Shown here: in pieces, positions 1 to 8,109 of the stretch
Position numbering within the stretch: the stretch's first letter is position 1
Layout of the letters: every line of letters starts with the position of its first letter
Assembly: GCF_040544555.1 (NCBI RefSeq)
Contig: NZ_JBEPKD010000001.1
Coordinates: forward strand, 558,001-622,000
Source: Halalkalibacter oceani
GTDB taxonomy: Bacteria; Bacillota; Bacilli; Bacillales; Bacillaceae_D
Length of the DNA: 64,000 bases
Direction: 5' to 3'
Notes under the pieces: generated by a model
What the model was told of the DNA's origin: nothing
The model's input: only the letters and a program-made list of their open reading frames with translations
Database searches by the model: none
Translations under genes and position numbers: made by a program

Positions 1-47
1 CTCAAGCTCCACAGCGTCAGAGCCGTCTTTTTTTAAAAAAATTAAGA

Positions 48-91
48 AGAGATGTTTCAAAAGGCGATTAGTTTCCTTTTGAAACATCTCT
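48..91. terminator. Hairpin of the AAAAGG/CCTTTT family
   Basis: A perfect 17-bp inverted repeat: left arm AGAGATGTTTCAAAAGG at 48-64, right arm at 75-91, 10-nt loop. It lies about 150 bp downstream of the leftward amidohydrolase gene and could end its transcript, but no strong T-run follows on either strand. The rest of 1-238 shows no convincing gene. The inner stem is shared with many other intergenic hairpins in this window. Confidence 0.55.
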
Positions 92-238
92 GACATTCGC
101 TCTCGGTCATAAACGGAAGCAGAGGGGAGACCAAAACCTTCTACCTGCACGAATATTCGGACAAGTGATAAAAAATGTTCCCTGTATCTCTGCTGACATT
201 ATACCACATGAGGGAAACAGCTCTGTTAGATCCCGGAC

Positions 239-1462
239 CTATCTTTTTTTGAGGACATCCTGCCCGCTAACAGGCTGCTCCGCTTTGGCTTCCTGTAAAA
301 AGTGGAGGGCAGCGCTCACTAAGCCTTTGGCGGCAATGACCATCGCCCTTTCATCAAAATCAAATTTAGGATGATGATGCGGATACGTTAAACCTTTTGC
401 TTCATTTCCCGCTCCGGTAAAAAAGAAACTGCCCGGCACATGCTGCAAATAATAGGCAAAATCTTCTCCACCCATCACCGGTTCAATCTCGACGATGTCC
501 TTTGCTGGATGCACGGCCTGCGCGCTGCTGACAAAGCGCTCTGTTTCCACAGCATCATTAATGACAGCCGGATAGCCTTTTTTATACGAATACGTATAGC
601 TCGCACCCATTGCTGCGCAAGTGCCCTGAATCACTTCTTCGATTCTTTTGATTAACAGCTCCTGCACGTCTGGATCAAACGTGCGCACCGTTCCGACCAA
701 TTCCGCCTGATCGGCGATTACATTAAAGGCGCCGCCCGCTTGAAATGACCCGACGCTGATCACTGCCGACTTGAGCGGATCGACATTGCGGCTGACGATA
801 TGCTGAAGCTGCCCGACGACTGCTGAAGCAACAGCGATGGAATCAACCGTTTCATGCGGACTCGCCCCATGACCGCCGCGACCGAGAATCGTCACATCAA
901 AACGGTCCGCCGCGGCCATGATCGCACCTTCTCTATAGCCGATCTCCCCTACTGGAATCGGCGTCCAGAGATGCGTGCCGTAAATCGCGTCAACCCCCTC
1001 CAGGCAGCCGTCCTCGATCATCGCAATTGCACCGCCCGGCGCCAGCTCTTCCGCAAACTGATGAATCAGCACGACTGTCCCGGGAAGCTCGGCGCGTATT
1101 TCCATCAAAGCCTTGGCGACGACCAACAGCGTCGCCGTATGACCGTCATGGCCACAGGCGTGCATCACACCGGGGTTTTTCGATGCAAATGGCAGACCGG
1201 TTTCTTCCGTAATTGGCAAAGCATCAAAATCAGCCCGCAGCGCCACGGTCTTTCCCGGCTTACCACCCTTTATGTAACCGACTACGCCTCGTCCGCCGAC
1301 CCCTCTTTTCACCTCAACACCGAGCCGCTCTAAATAATCGGCGATCATCGCCGGCGTTTTCACTTCCTCAAATGACAATTCAGGTTCAGCATGAAGCAGC
1401 CGGCGCAGCTCGATCATCTCCGGGTAAAGCTCTTCCATTCTTGCAAGTAAACGGTTAAGCAT
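239..1462 (-). CDS. M20 family metal-dependent amidohydrolase (N-acyl amino acid / hippurate hydrolase type)
   Basis: A 407-residue cytosolic hydrolase of the M20D family, which removes acyl groups from N-acylated amino acids. The metal-binding signatures are visible: HACGHDGHTAT near residue 100, a downstream EE pair (FAEELAPGG) that would supply the general base, and GGEDFAYYL near residue 340. The central lid domain (GRGGHGASPHETVDS) is also present. The start at 1462 follows a GGGGAG ribosome site. Length is normal for the family. The exact substrate cannot be told from sequence. It looks monocistronic. Confidence 0.88.
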   Translation of the reverse strand: MLNRLLARMEELYPEMIELRRLLHAEPELSFEEVKTPAMIADYLERLGVEVKRGVGGRGVVGYIKGGKPGKTVALRADFDALPITEETGLPFASKNPGVMHACGHDGHTATLLVVAKALMEIRAELPGTVVLIHQFAEELAPGGAIAMIEDGCLEGVDAIYGTHLWTPIPVGEIGYREGAIMAAADRFDVTILGRGGHGASPHETVDSIAVASAVVGQLQHIVSRNVDPLKSAVISVGSFQAGGAFNVIADQAELVGTVRTFDPDVQELLIKRIEEVIQGTCAAMGASYTYSYKKGYPAVINDAVETERFVSSAQAVHPAKDIVEIEPVMGGEDFAYYLQHVPGSFFFTGAGNEAKGLTYPHHHPKFDFDERAMVIAAKGLVSAALHFLQEAKAEQPVSGQDVLKKR

Positions 1463-1531
1463 CGTTCGTCTCCCCTTCCTCTTTTTTTTATTGTACCTTT
1501 CTAACAGAAAATTGAAAACAGGGTAACAAAA

Positions 1532-1572
1532 AAGACTATTTCATCTGCTTTCGATCAGCATGAAATAGTCTT
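1532..1572 (-). terminator. Rho-independent terminator of the 35-residue ORF
   Basis: A perfect 13-bp inverted repeat, AAGACTATTTCAT at 1532-1544 pairing with 1560-1572. On the minus strand it is followed by a run of T (plus-strand A run just left of 1532). It sits right after the small leftward ORF and before the amidohydrolase, so it separates the two. Confidence 0.8.
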
Positions 1573-1597
1573 AGACAACCGGTAAAACATTCTTTTT

Positions 1598-1705
1598 TTA
1601 TTCAGCTTCATCTGAAACTTTAAGCATGTAAATAGCCATGCTCACAGCTAAAATCATCGCTAAAAATCCAAAGCCGAGGATCGCAAGTAATTGAACTCCT
1701 GTCAT
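1598..1705 (-). CDS. Small single-pass membrane protein, 35 residues
   Basis: A short ORF encoding MTGVQLLAILGFGFLAMI and onward, ending KVSDEAE. Residues 4-28 form one hydrophobic membrane helix, followed by a short acidic tail. The ATG at 1705 is preceded by a good AAGGAGTG site at about 8 nt, and a clear terminator follows the stop, so this is very likely a real gene despite its size. I do not recognise it. It is of the size of small accessory subunits of membrane complexes, but no oxidase or transporter gene is adjacent to suggest a partner. Confidence 0.65.
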   Translation of the reverse strand: MTGVQLLAILGFGFLAMILAVSMAIYMLKVSDEAE

Positions 1706-1830
1706 GAATATCCACTCCTTACTCCATTATCACATTTTCTTATTTTATCCTAACACAGTTATCACCTTAGCTACCGTAATAATGTGACAAAACAAAGAAT
1801 TTTAACACGTCAGAAAAACAAACAAATTGA

Positions 1831-1859
1831 TTGAATATTTAGTGAATAGTCAGTATACT
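1831..1859 (+). promoter_or_regulatory. Sigma-A-type promoter
   Basis: TTGAAT at 1831-1836 and TATACT at 1854-1859 with a 17-bp spacer, about 70 bp upstream of the rightward ORF at 1930. AT-rich sequence surrounds it. Confidence 0.65.
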
Positions 1860-1929
1860 GAAAGTAACAGAGAAAAGGAAACGTTTACATTCAAGGGTGA
1901 TTATGAACAAACATGAAGGAGTGATTCAC

Positions 1930-2163
1930 GTGATTCTGACGAAACTGACGAACAAATCGCTCGTAACCGACCAAGACGTATCATTTAATTACCGTTTAGG
2001 GATTCCTGTCGAGGTATTTGACTCCCAGCAAGGAAAAACAGTCGCCTTTGGACAAATTGAAGCATACAATGAGCAGCTCATCCATATACACGGTTCCCCG
2101 TTTTGCCGATCCAGCTACCTGTTCTTCGGACAGCCGGCCCAGCCGGCCCCTGCCTCGTGCTGA
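1930..2163 (+). CDS. Small protein of unknown function, 77 residues
   Basis: Starts at GTG 1930, chosen because AAGGAGTG lies 5-8 nt upstream; the in-frame ATGs further left have no ribosome site. The product begins MILTKLTNKSLVTDQDVSFN and continues with alternating polar and hydrophobic stretches suggestive of a small beta-rich domain. Two Cys occur near the end, the last being the C-terminal residue, and there is a Pro/Ala-rich tail (QPAQPAPASC). No membrane segment. I do not recognise the family. It is monocistronic behind a good promoter. Confidence 0.55.
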   Translation: MILTKLTNKSLVTDQDVSFNYRLGIPVEVFDSQQGKTVAFGQIEAYNEQLIHIHGSPFCRSSYLFFGQPAQPAPASC

Positions 2164-2164
2164 C

Positions 2165-2330
2165 AAAGGAGTCTGGGAAAAAAGGTTGTTTTTGTCTCTC
2201 TAAGCAATGAAGCGGAACCGCCACGATCTTTTAAAGCCCGTTGTGAGTGGGTTTCTCACAACGGGCTTTGTTGCGTGTGAAGCCATTGCCATGTCTCAAG
2301 CTCCTTAAGCATTATCTCACCGGCCTTTCC
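2165..2330 (-). repeat. Composite intergenic repeat, copy 1
   Basis: Read on the minus strand, this contains a flank with a TGGCTTCACACG motif, a stem-loop with arms AGCCCGTTGTGAG/CTCACAACGGGCT (2235-2267) and loop AAACCCA, then the box TTTAAAAGATCGTGGCGG and TTCCGCTTCATTGC. A weakly paired A/T-rich AACAACCTTTTTT segment follows. About 100 bp is nearly identical, in opposite orientation, to the copy at 10056-10217. No gene is supported here. Confidence 0.8.
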
Positions 2331-2349
2331 CCTTTTCGAGGCAAGCCCG

Positions 2350-2790
2350 TCACTTGTGGTACAAATTGACTCCGTGGACACGTTTCATAAAGGCATATGT
2401 TTGCTCGCGCTTTTTCCAGGAGCGATCATCCTCCCACAGCTCAGGGCTGCGGGCGATAATATCAAGCCGCAGTTCTTCGTACTCCTTTTCCGCTTTATCC
2501 TCCTTTTTGCTGAAAAAGCGGAGTTGCCAATAGCCGATCGCGCAAAGGACCGCGGCCCCGATAAAAAAAGGGTCCGTCGTCAGGACAGAGATCAGCCGGG
2601 TCGAGGAAGCAGCTCCGCTTTCGATAAATAAGCGATAGACGGCAAAAACAAGCAGCGCGAGGCAGCCGAGCAAAAACAGCGACCATCTTGATTTTGCCTT
2701 TTCAACGTCTTCCCATTTTTGCTTCCGCGCGACGAGTTCATTCATCAATACTTGAATGCCCTCTCTTTCCCCCTCCAGCCTGCTTTTCAT
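2350..2790 (-). CDS. ypbF: YpbF-like membrane protein
   Basis: 146 residues, close to the B. subtilis YpbF length (about 147), and in the same place relative to ypbE, ypbD and the RecQ-family helicase. The N-terminal 30 residues are charged and helical. Two hydrophobic helices follow (near residues 35-55 and 70-90), then a charged tail rich in Lys and Glu ending VNLYHK. The ATG at 2790 is preceded by a GAGGGGGTG site. Function is unknown in the family. Assignment rests on synteny, length and topology rather than on a motif. Confidence 0.72.
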   Translation of the reverse strand: MKSRLEGEREGIQVLMNELVARKQKWEDVEKAKSRWSLFLLGCLALLVFAVYRLFIESGAASSTRLISVLTTDPFFIGAAVLCAIGYWQLRFFSKKEDKAEKEYEELRLDIIARSPELWEDDRSWKKREQTYAFMKRVHGVNLYHK

Positions 2791-2842
2791 CTTTTTTCAC
2801 CCCCTCTTCATTCTATGAGGGACAAAGCAATCATAGAAGCGG

Positions 2843-3058
2843 CTATTGCAGCCAGTAAGGGATGGACAGGACGAGGACGACAATGATAAAAAACAAGATC
2901 AATAGTAAGCGCACTAATGGGAATGAGAGTTTCAGCTTGATCGGCTTCGGTCTGTTTTTATGGACTTCGGAACGCGGTGGAAGGGAAGCCGTCTCGCTTT
3001 CGTGCTTTTTCATTTGCTGACGGAGTCCGTCCGCCTGATCATTTACCTTCCTTGACAT
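2843..3058 (-). CDS. Short YpbE-like membrane protein lacking the LysM domain
   Basis: 71 residues: a charged N-terminal half containing LPPRSEVHKNRPKPIK, then one membrane helix (about residues 47-68) ending IPYWLQ. Position between ypbF and ypbD is that of ypbE in B. subtilis, and the LPxRxxVxK motif before the helix resembles the N-terminal part of that protein. B. subtilis YpbE is much longer (about 240 residues) and carries an extracytoplasmic LysM domain. Here the ORF stops right after the helix. The start has a strong AAAGGAGG site immediately after the ypbD stop, so the gene is probably expressed. Confidence 0.68.
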   Translation of the reverse strand: MSRKVNDQADGLRQQMKKHESETASLPPRSEVHKNRPKPIKLKLSFPLVRLLLILFFIIVVLVLSIPYWLQ

Positions 3059-3059
3059 C

Positions 3060-3659
3060 TTATACCTCCTTTACCTCTCTCATGTCCTTTTGAGCACGAG
3101 CGCGAATTAACATCCCTACTACGACATCAATCAGAAAATGGGCAAAAATCGTGATGAGAAGATTCCCTGTCCATTCAAAGGTTAGACCAAGTAAAAAGCT
3201 AACAGCAATCACCTGGCCAAATAACCATGGCTTCGGCAAATAGCGGCCATGGACGACGGCAAACAGCAGGCTGGCGGCAACGAGACCGAACGCTGTTTGC
3301 AGCACGCCGCGAAAAAAGATTTCTTCGGCCACGGCGACAGTCGCACAAACGAGCAGGAGCCGCGGCGTCGTTAAGCTTCGGAAAAGCCGTTCATTCAGCC
3401 CGCCATCATCGAGCCATTCGGCGGGGAGCAGCCTTTCAAGCATAACATCAAGCATGATGACAGCCAGGGCCAAGCCACCGCCAATGAGTACAATAGGAAA
3501 CAGCTCATTTTGAAATAACGCCCAAAACGCTTCCCGGTTGTCAAAAACAAAAAATCCGATGACGAAGGACAAACCGAGCAATAGCCCCTGTGTAACATAT
3601 ACCTGGATAAGCAGCTGTTTATCTGTTAATGATGCAAGAATTTCTTTTTGTGATGTCAT
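3060..3659 (-). CDS. ypbD: CPBP (CAAX-type) intramembrane metalloprotease YpbD
   Basis: 199 residues with about six hydrophobic helices. The family signatures are visible: motif 1 EEIFFRG near residue 112 (glutamate pair plus Arg), motif 2 FAVVHGRYL with its His near residue 136, and motif 3 FAHFLIDV near residue 173. These residues form the metal site of the Abi/CPBP family of membrane proteases. Substrate unknown. The gene is followed within 2 bp by the short ypbE-like ORF and preceded by the RecQ-family gene, as in B. subtilis. Confidence 0.88.
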   Translation of the reverse strand: MTSQKEILASLTDKQLLIQVYVTQGLLLGLSFVIGFFVFDNREAFWALFQNELFPIVLIGGGLALAVIMLDVMLERLLPAEWLDDGGLNERLFRSLTTPRLLLVCATVAVAEEIFFRGVLQTAFGLVAASLLFAVVHGRYLPKPWLFGQVIAVSFLLGLTFEWTGNLLITIFAHFLIDVVVGMLIRARAQKDMREVKEV

Positions 3660-3712
3660 CGTTTCCCTTTCCCGGGCAGTCCCGAAGCGGCGTGCAGCCC
3701 ATCAGACCGCCC

Positions 3713-5212
3713 CTACTGTTCAAAAAAAAGCTGTTCAAGTGCTTCTTCCCATCTTTTTAACGGTACGGACATTCGCTGTGATTCACTAAAGAAAGCTTCG
3801 ACATTCGCCCCGCACTGATCACAGCATTGCTCAGGCCGTTCGCCTATTTTTTCTGAAAAATAAGCGAGTAATGCTTCACGGCGGCATCCCGTACCCGCAA
3901 TCCATGCCTCAAAAGCCGACAGCTTATGCTGTTTCTGTTTCAAATGCTGTTCATGGGCTGTCTGAATCCGTTCATACATCCGCCCGGCGGAAAAAGGCTC
4001 AATCCGCTCGCCGTTCAAGGCACCCTCTTCCTGCAAAAAATAGCGCGTCAGCCTCCAGATTGCTTCCTCGCCGCCCGTCCGCGCACGAAACTGCTCTTCC
4101 AGCTCTCTTGTCAGCTCAGCACCACCGCTGATCGAGCGTAAGGCGTCCTTTAAGCCGGACTCTTCAAGTGCCAGTCTGTCGGTTAACAGCCTTACTCTTC
4201 CTTTATCTTCTTCACTATAGAGTAAAAGCGCAAGACTCGGCTTGCCGTCGCGTGCCGCACGGCCGATTTCCTGAACATAGGACTCCATGTCGGCTGGATA
4301 ATGAAAGTGCAGCACATAGCGAATATCTTTCTTGTTAATCCCCATTCCGAAGGCGCTTGTGCAGCAGACGACGTCAATTTGTCCGTTCATAAACTGCTCC
4401 TGAATTAAAAGTCGATCCTCTGTCGACAAGCCGCCATGATAAAACGTCACTCGCCCGATTCCTTCCTCCTGCAAAAGACGAGCGCATCTTTCCGTCCAGA
4501 GCCGGCTGGAAAAATAAATCATCCCCGGGCCTCTAAGCTTTCTGACAAGCTCTTTCAGTCTGTCGAGCTTTTCCTCCGTCGTGCGGTACGCTTCGACCCG
4601 GTAGGAAATCACCGGACGATCGGACGGATAGCGCAGAAGCACCGGCTGCCTTAGTTGCAGGCTTTTCTCCATATCCTCAATCACCGCTTCTGTCGCCGTC
4701 GCTGTCACCGCCAGACACGGCGGACAGCCAAGCTCGTCCTTCAACGTGCCGAGCCGCAAATAATCCGGTCTGAAATCATGTCCCCATTGCGAAATACAAT
4801 GGGCCTCATCGACGACGAAATAGGCGATTCCCACTTCGCGTAAACGCTGTTGGACATGAGCCATTTGCAGCATTTCCGGTGAAAGATAAACCATCTTATA
4901 CTCGGACAGCTTTCGCAGGACGCTTTCCCGCTCCTTCCAGTTCATAAAGCTGTTTAACGCCGTAACCGCCCTGATTCCTTCCGTGCGCAGCTGCTGCACT
5001 TGATCCTCCATTAACGACAGAAGCGGAGAAATGACCACGGTGATCCCCTCCGCCAATAAAGCAGGCAGCTGGTAACAGACCGATTTCCCGGTACCGGTTG
5101 GCAATGTAGCGATCACATCCTGCCCTTGCCTCAATGCTTCGATAACGTCCTTTTGTCCGCTTCGGAAAGTCGAATAGCCGAAAAAAGTTTGTAATGCTCG
5201 TTCAAGCTCCAT
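3713..5212 (-). CDS. recS: RecQ-family ATP-dependent DNA helicase (RecS/YpbC type)
   Basis: 499 residues, matching the short RecQ homologue of Bacillus (about 496). Helicase motifs: motif I TLPTGTGKSVCYQLP near residue 36, motif II DEAHCISQWGHDFRPDY near residue 135 with the RecQ aromatic loop, and motif VI QEIGRAARDG near residue 315. The C-terminal part has a Cys cluster (CRREALL, then CCDQC) consistent with the RecQ zinc domain. No HRDC domain follows, which separates it from the long RecQ. It probably unwinds DNA at stalled forks. The start overlaps the end of ypbB by 11 bp, so the pair is translationally coupled. Confidence 0.92.
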   Translation of the reverse strand: MELERALQTFFGYSTFRSGQKDVIEALRQGQDVIATLPTGTGKSVCYQLPALLAEGITVVISPLLSLMEDQVQQLRTEGIRAVTALNSFMNWKERESVLRKLSEYKMVYLSPEMLQMAHVQQRLREVGIAYFVVDEAHCISQWGHDFRPDYLRLGTLKDELGCPPCLAVTATATEAVIEDMEKSLQLRQPVLLRYPSDRPVISYRVEAYRTTEEKLDRLKELVRKLRGPGMIYFSSRLWTERCARLLQEEGIGRVTFYHGGLSTEDRLLIQEQFMNGQIDVVCCTSAFGMGINKKDIRYVLHFHYPADMESYVQEIGRAARDGKPSLALLLYSEEDKGRVRLLTDRLALEESGLKDALRSISGGAELTRELEEQFRARTGGEEAIWRLTRYFLQEEGALNGERIEPFSAGRMYERIQTAHEQHLKQKQHKLSAFEAWIAGTGCRREALLAYFSEKIGERPEQCCDQCGANVEAFFSESQRMSVPLKRWEEALEQLFFEQ

Positions 5213-6260
5213 GACTCACCTTCCTTTTGGCCATCACCAGCCGGATCATAAAATAGCTGACCTCCTGCGGCAATCTGTCCTTCAGCTCGCGCAGACGGCT
5301 CGTCCCAAGCTGCTCCGCCACCTCAATGATTTGCTGCTCCCATTCCTGACGGACAAAGGGCCGGATCGAAAAGGCGCTATGATGCCAGGCGATTTCGACG
5401 ATGTGGTCTTCGATCGTATTTTGCTTTAACTTTCTAATACGGCTGATCTCCTCAAGTGAATAGCCTTCAGCAAGCAGCTCCATTGTCTGCTTCGTCGATG
5501 CCGTCAGCACGACCTCCTGCTTCAGATCAGCGGCAAACATCGCCAAGCGGCGGTAACGCTCCGGCTGTTTCGCTGTTGTGTTGAACATCTGATGCAAGGT
5601 CGCCATATGATAAAGGTGAACCGTAGACGGATGCCAGCCGAGTGCGGATGCGAGCTGCTGCTTTGTCATTCCTGCCCGTTTTTTCCCTGATAATTGATGG
5701 ACAAAAACAAAGGCCTGCTCCTGCCGGCAGGTTTTTAAAAAGGATACTAACTCCGCATACAGCTCACGGTGAACGGTCTCCCTTTTATCAGACGGCGGCA
5801 GCTTGTTTTTCACCCAGCGCTGGATGTCAGGCTCGTGCGTCAGCGGATAAAAGGATGGCATCCTGGCGACGAGATGGGTTAACGATTGAATATACAAGCG
5901 CAGCCTGAGCCAGGCCGTCTCCGTCAACGTATGGTACTCCCAGCCGTTTAGCTCCTTCATAACCGGATGAAGCTGTAGAAAAGCGTCAAGTGCCGCCTGA
6001 CCTTGCCCCGTTAAGACGAAGCGGTCCTCGCCGACTTTTTCCAGCCATTTTTGCTGGTGAAGTTCCCGTACAGCCTGCTCCAGTTCAGCCCGTGTTAACG
6101 CCGGCAACACGCCAAAATAAGGCAACAGGGAAAACAAGGCTGCGTCTTGAATGGTTTGAGAAGATTTCTTGCCTTTTACGATATGGTAAACGCCATAAAT
6201 CGAACGGTCTGCCTCATAGGCGCTTATAATGATACAAATGAATGCTTGCTGGGCGTTCAT
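5202..6260 (-). CDS. ypbB: YpbB helix-turn-helix protein
   Basis: 352 residues when started at the ATG at 6260, which has a GGTGGGAGG site. That equals the B. subtilis YpbB length, whereas the open frame extends 43 codons further left without a ribosome site. The N-terminal part (ISAYEADRSIYGVYHIVKGK) looks like the conserved YpbB head. The C-terminal third has a helix-turn-helix-like segment (EGYSLEEISRIRKLKQNTIE), as in the helicase-associated HTH_40 family. It is the upstream partner of the RecQ-family helicase and overlaps it, suggesting a shared DNA role. Biochemical function is not established. Confidence 0.87.
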   Translation of the reverse strand: MNAQQAFICIIISAYEADRSIYGVYHIVKGKKSSQTIQDAALFSLLPYFGVLPALTRAELEQAVRELHQQKWLEKVGEDRFVLTGQGQAALDAFLQLHPVMKELNGWEYHTLTETAWLRLRLYIQSLTHLVARMPSFYPLTHEPDIQRWVKNKLPPSDKRETVHRELYAELVSFLKTCRQEQAFVFVHQLSGKKRAGMTKQQLASALGWHPSTVHLYHMATLHQMFNTTAKQPERYRRLAMFAADLKQEVVLTASTKQTMELLAEGYSLEEISRIRKLKQNTIEDHIVEIAWHHSAFSIRPFVRQEWEQQIIEVAEQLGTSRLRELKDRLPQEVSYFMIRLVMAKRKVSHGA

Positions 6261-6405
6261 TCGCCTCCCACCTTTTCCTGCGAAAAAACTAGCTCTTTTG
6301 TTTATTTTAGCAAATTCCACGTTTAATGGGGTGGAAAATCGTCTGAGTGGACGTGTAAGAAAGAAGAAAGTTGAAAAAAATAATGGCACTGTTCAGTTGA
6401 ATTGG

Positions 6406-6434
6406 TTGAAATGTTTCTCATTCCGTTTTACAAT
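6406..6434 (+). promoter_or_regulatory. Sigma-A promoter of fer
   Basis: TTGAAA at 6406-6411 and TACAAT at 6429-6434 with a 17-bp spacer, about 60 bp upstream of the ferredoxin start. Confidence 0.75.
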
Positions 6435-6491
6435 AAATCAGAAGATGCGACATTAAACAATAGAAAAGAGAGTGGAATTGGAGGTTTAACC

Positions 6492-6740
6492 ATGGCTAAA
6501 TATACAATTGTCGATAAAGACACATGTATTGCATGCGGTGCGTGCGGCGCGGCTGCTCCAGATATTTATGATTATGATGATGAAGGAATTGCCTTCGTTA
6601 TTCTTGATGATAATCAAGGGACAGCTGAAGTGCCTGAGGAGCTTGAGGAAGATATGATCGATGCTCAAGAGGGCTGCCCGACGGACTCAATTAAAGTTGC
6701 CGACGAGTCATTTGACGGCGATGCGCTTAAATTTGAATAG
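6492..6740 (+). CDS. fer: [4Fe-4S] ferredoxin
   Basis: 82 residues, the same length as B. subtilis Fer. The start ATG at 6492 follows a GGAGG site; upstream in-frame codons are leader. Cluster ligands: Cys12, Cys15 and Cys18 in CIACGAC, and Cys62 in GCPTDS. The second Cys triplet of two-cluster ferredoxins is replaced by AAAPD, so only one cluster is expected. The protein is strongly acidic and soluble. It is divergent from the ypbB-recS block, as in B. subtilis, and probably supplies electrons to P450s or other reductive enzymes. Confidence 0.95.
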   Translation: MAKYTIVDKDTCIACGACGAAAPDIYDYDDEGIAFVILDDNQGTAEVPEELEEDMIDAQEGCPTDSIKVADESFDGDALKFE

Positions 6741-6753
6741 GCCCATTTAATGG

Positions 6754-6783
6754 AAAGCCGATGATCTCGATTCATCGGCTTTT
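6754..6783 (+). terminator. Terminator of fer
   Basis: AAAGCCGATGA at 6754-6764 pairs perfectly with 6772-6783 and is followed by a T-rich stretch, 14 bp after the fer stop codon. Confidence 0.85.
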
Positions 6784-6784
6784 G

Positions 6785-6856
6785 CTTTTTGAGACAAAAC
6801 TGCCACAAGCCCGTTGCGAGAAAAAGATCATGGCTGGGCAAAATTTTGCCCAGCCA
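6785..6856 (+). repeat. Degenerate copy of the composite intergenic repeat with a 26-bp perfect palindrome
   Basis: GAGACAAAACTGCCACAAGC and CCGTTGCGAG match the left part of the copy at 10.1 kb, but the right arm of that stem is missing. A perfect 26-bp palindrome follows (6831-6856, half-site TGGCTGGGCAAAA). On the minus strand the palindrome could end the transcript of the peptidase gene that stops at 6864. Confidence 0.6.
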
Positions 6857-6863
6857 CTTGCGT

Positions 6864-7916
6864 TTAAAGCTGCAGACCCTCAAGTGCGAGCTTGACATTA
6901 TTGGCCCATATTTCGGCAAAGGCCCCTGGCGGTAATGGGTTGATGCCGGTCCCGACCTCCACTGTAAAGCCCGGCCTTCCAGTTTCCTGAATAAACCAGT
7001 CCTTAAAGCCGCCGTCGCTGTCCGCCGTATGAACCGGAGTGTAAGAGCTGGCGAGAGAAAGGCGCGTCACCATTTCTTTGCTCTCAGGCGGCTCATAGCC
7101 GCGATAGCCCCAATAGATCACCTGCCCCTGGGAATGGAAGGCAAGCACATGAGAGAACGACTCACGAAGAGCCAATTCATACACCGCAAGTGCTTCCGGC
7201 TCGGTTAATGGAGCCTGCCCGCTGTAATGACGCGGCCAAGGCTCCTGGGGACTTTCACCCGCTTCTCTTTCCCACTCCGCCGGCCATTGATGATTCAAAT
7301 CGACGCCGCGAATATTGCTCGACCAGTGATCGAACCTGGTCATCCCTTTGTTGATGGCAAGCACGTCCTGATAATAAGGATGCTCAGGGGAAATTCCCTG
7401 CAACACAAGCTCAACACCATCCGGGTTGACGAGTGGAACGACGACAAGTGTCACTTGCTGCAATATCGCTTCGATGTCGTACTCAAACCACGCTTCTTTT
7501 TTTTGCTTGTATGAGGCAAGCCGGTCGAGGAAACGAGCCAGCAGCTTTGCTGTATGCCACTCGTTCGCATGCCAGCCTCCCGAATAAAAAACGTTCTTCT
7601 TCCCGCTGCCGATAAAAAATGCGTAAATCGGTTTTTTCATGACCGAATAGCCAATGATTTCACTGCGAATCCCTTTTTCTTTCCAGACAGGCAGCAATGC
7701 CACCAGCTGCTCGTGGCCAAACTCTGTCCTTACGTCATCAATGAACGTGTCTGGGCAATACTTCGCCTCTTGCGGAAGTGTAAGCTCGGCTCCGCGAGGA
7801 ACATAACTGTTTTCCGCGTAAATGATCGGATTGAGCATGATCAGATCAATTGGCCGAATCTGATAGCTGGCCGCAATGATGGCCACTGTCTCTCCCGGTC
7901 CTACGACATGTTTCAA
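6864..7916 (-). CDS. LysM / M14 zinc carboxypeptidase-like gamma-D-glutamyl-L-diamino acid endopeptidase
   Basis: 350 residues. An N-terminal LysM repeat (about 1-48, VVGPGETVAIIAASYQI to LTLP) gives peptidoglycan binding. An M14 catalytic domain follows, with the zinc motif HANEWH near residue 115, the substrate Arg/Asn pair in NIRGVDLNHQWP, and a late catalytic Glu in FTVEVGTG. The architecture is that of endopeptidase I (ENP1) of Bacillus, which cleaves the D-Glu(gamma)-diaminopimelate bond during sporulation or germination. The start is TTG at 7916, supported by a GGAGGGGAGG site. ENP1 has two LysM repeats in some species; here I see one clear copy. Confidence 0.85.
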   Translation of the reverse strand: MKHVVGPGETVAIIAASYQIRPIDLIMLNPIIYAENSYVPRGAELTLPQEAKYCPDTFIDDVRTEFGHEQLVALLPVWKEKGIRSEIIGYSVMKKPIYAFFIGSGKKNVFYSGGWHANEWHTAKLLARFLDRLASYKQKKEAWFEYDIEAILQQVTLVVVPLVNPDGVELVLQGISPEHPYYQDVLAINKGMTRFDHWSSNIRGVDLNHQWPAEWEREAGESPQEPWPRHYSGQAPLTEPEALAVYELALRESFSHVLAFHSQGQVIYWGYRGYEPPESKEMVTRLSLASSYTPVHTADSDGGFKDWFIQETGRPGFTVEVGTGINPLPPGAFAEIWANNVKLALEGLQL

Positions 7917-8037
7917 AGCCTCCCCTCCTCTAGTCGATATATATGATAACGAACTTCTTTTGATACAAAATTATCGTCAATCACGCTATTCACGAAGAAA
8001 AACGAAAAAATCTTTTCTTTTGTTCGTCATTTTCTGA

Positions 8038-8066
8038 TTGACAGAAGCCATTTGATATGATAAATT
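8038..8066 (+). promoter_or_regulatory. Promoter of the serA T-box leader
   Basis: TTGACA at 8038-8043 and TAAATT at 8061-8066, 17-bp spacer, about 45 bp upstream of the folded leader. Confidence 0.6.
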
Positions 8067-8109
8067 ATCAAACAATTAATACTATTATTCACGAACAATT
8101 ACACATTAG

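Noticed and set aside
854..1333. 159-residue open frame on the plus strand
   Set aside because: It lies wholly inside the amidohydrolase gene on the other strand, has no ribosome site and an implausible composition.
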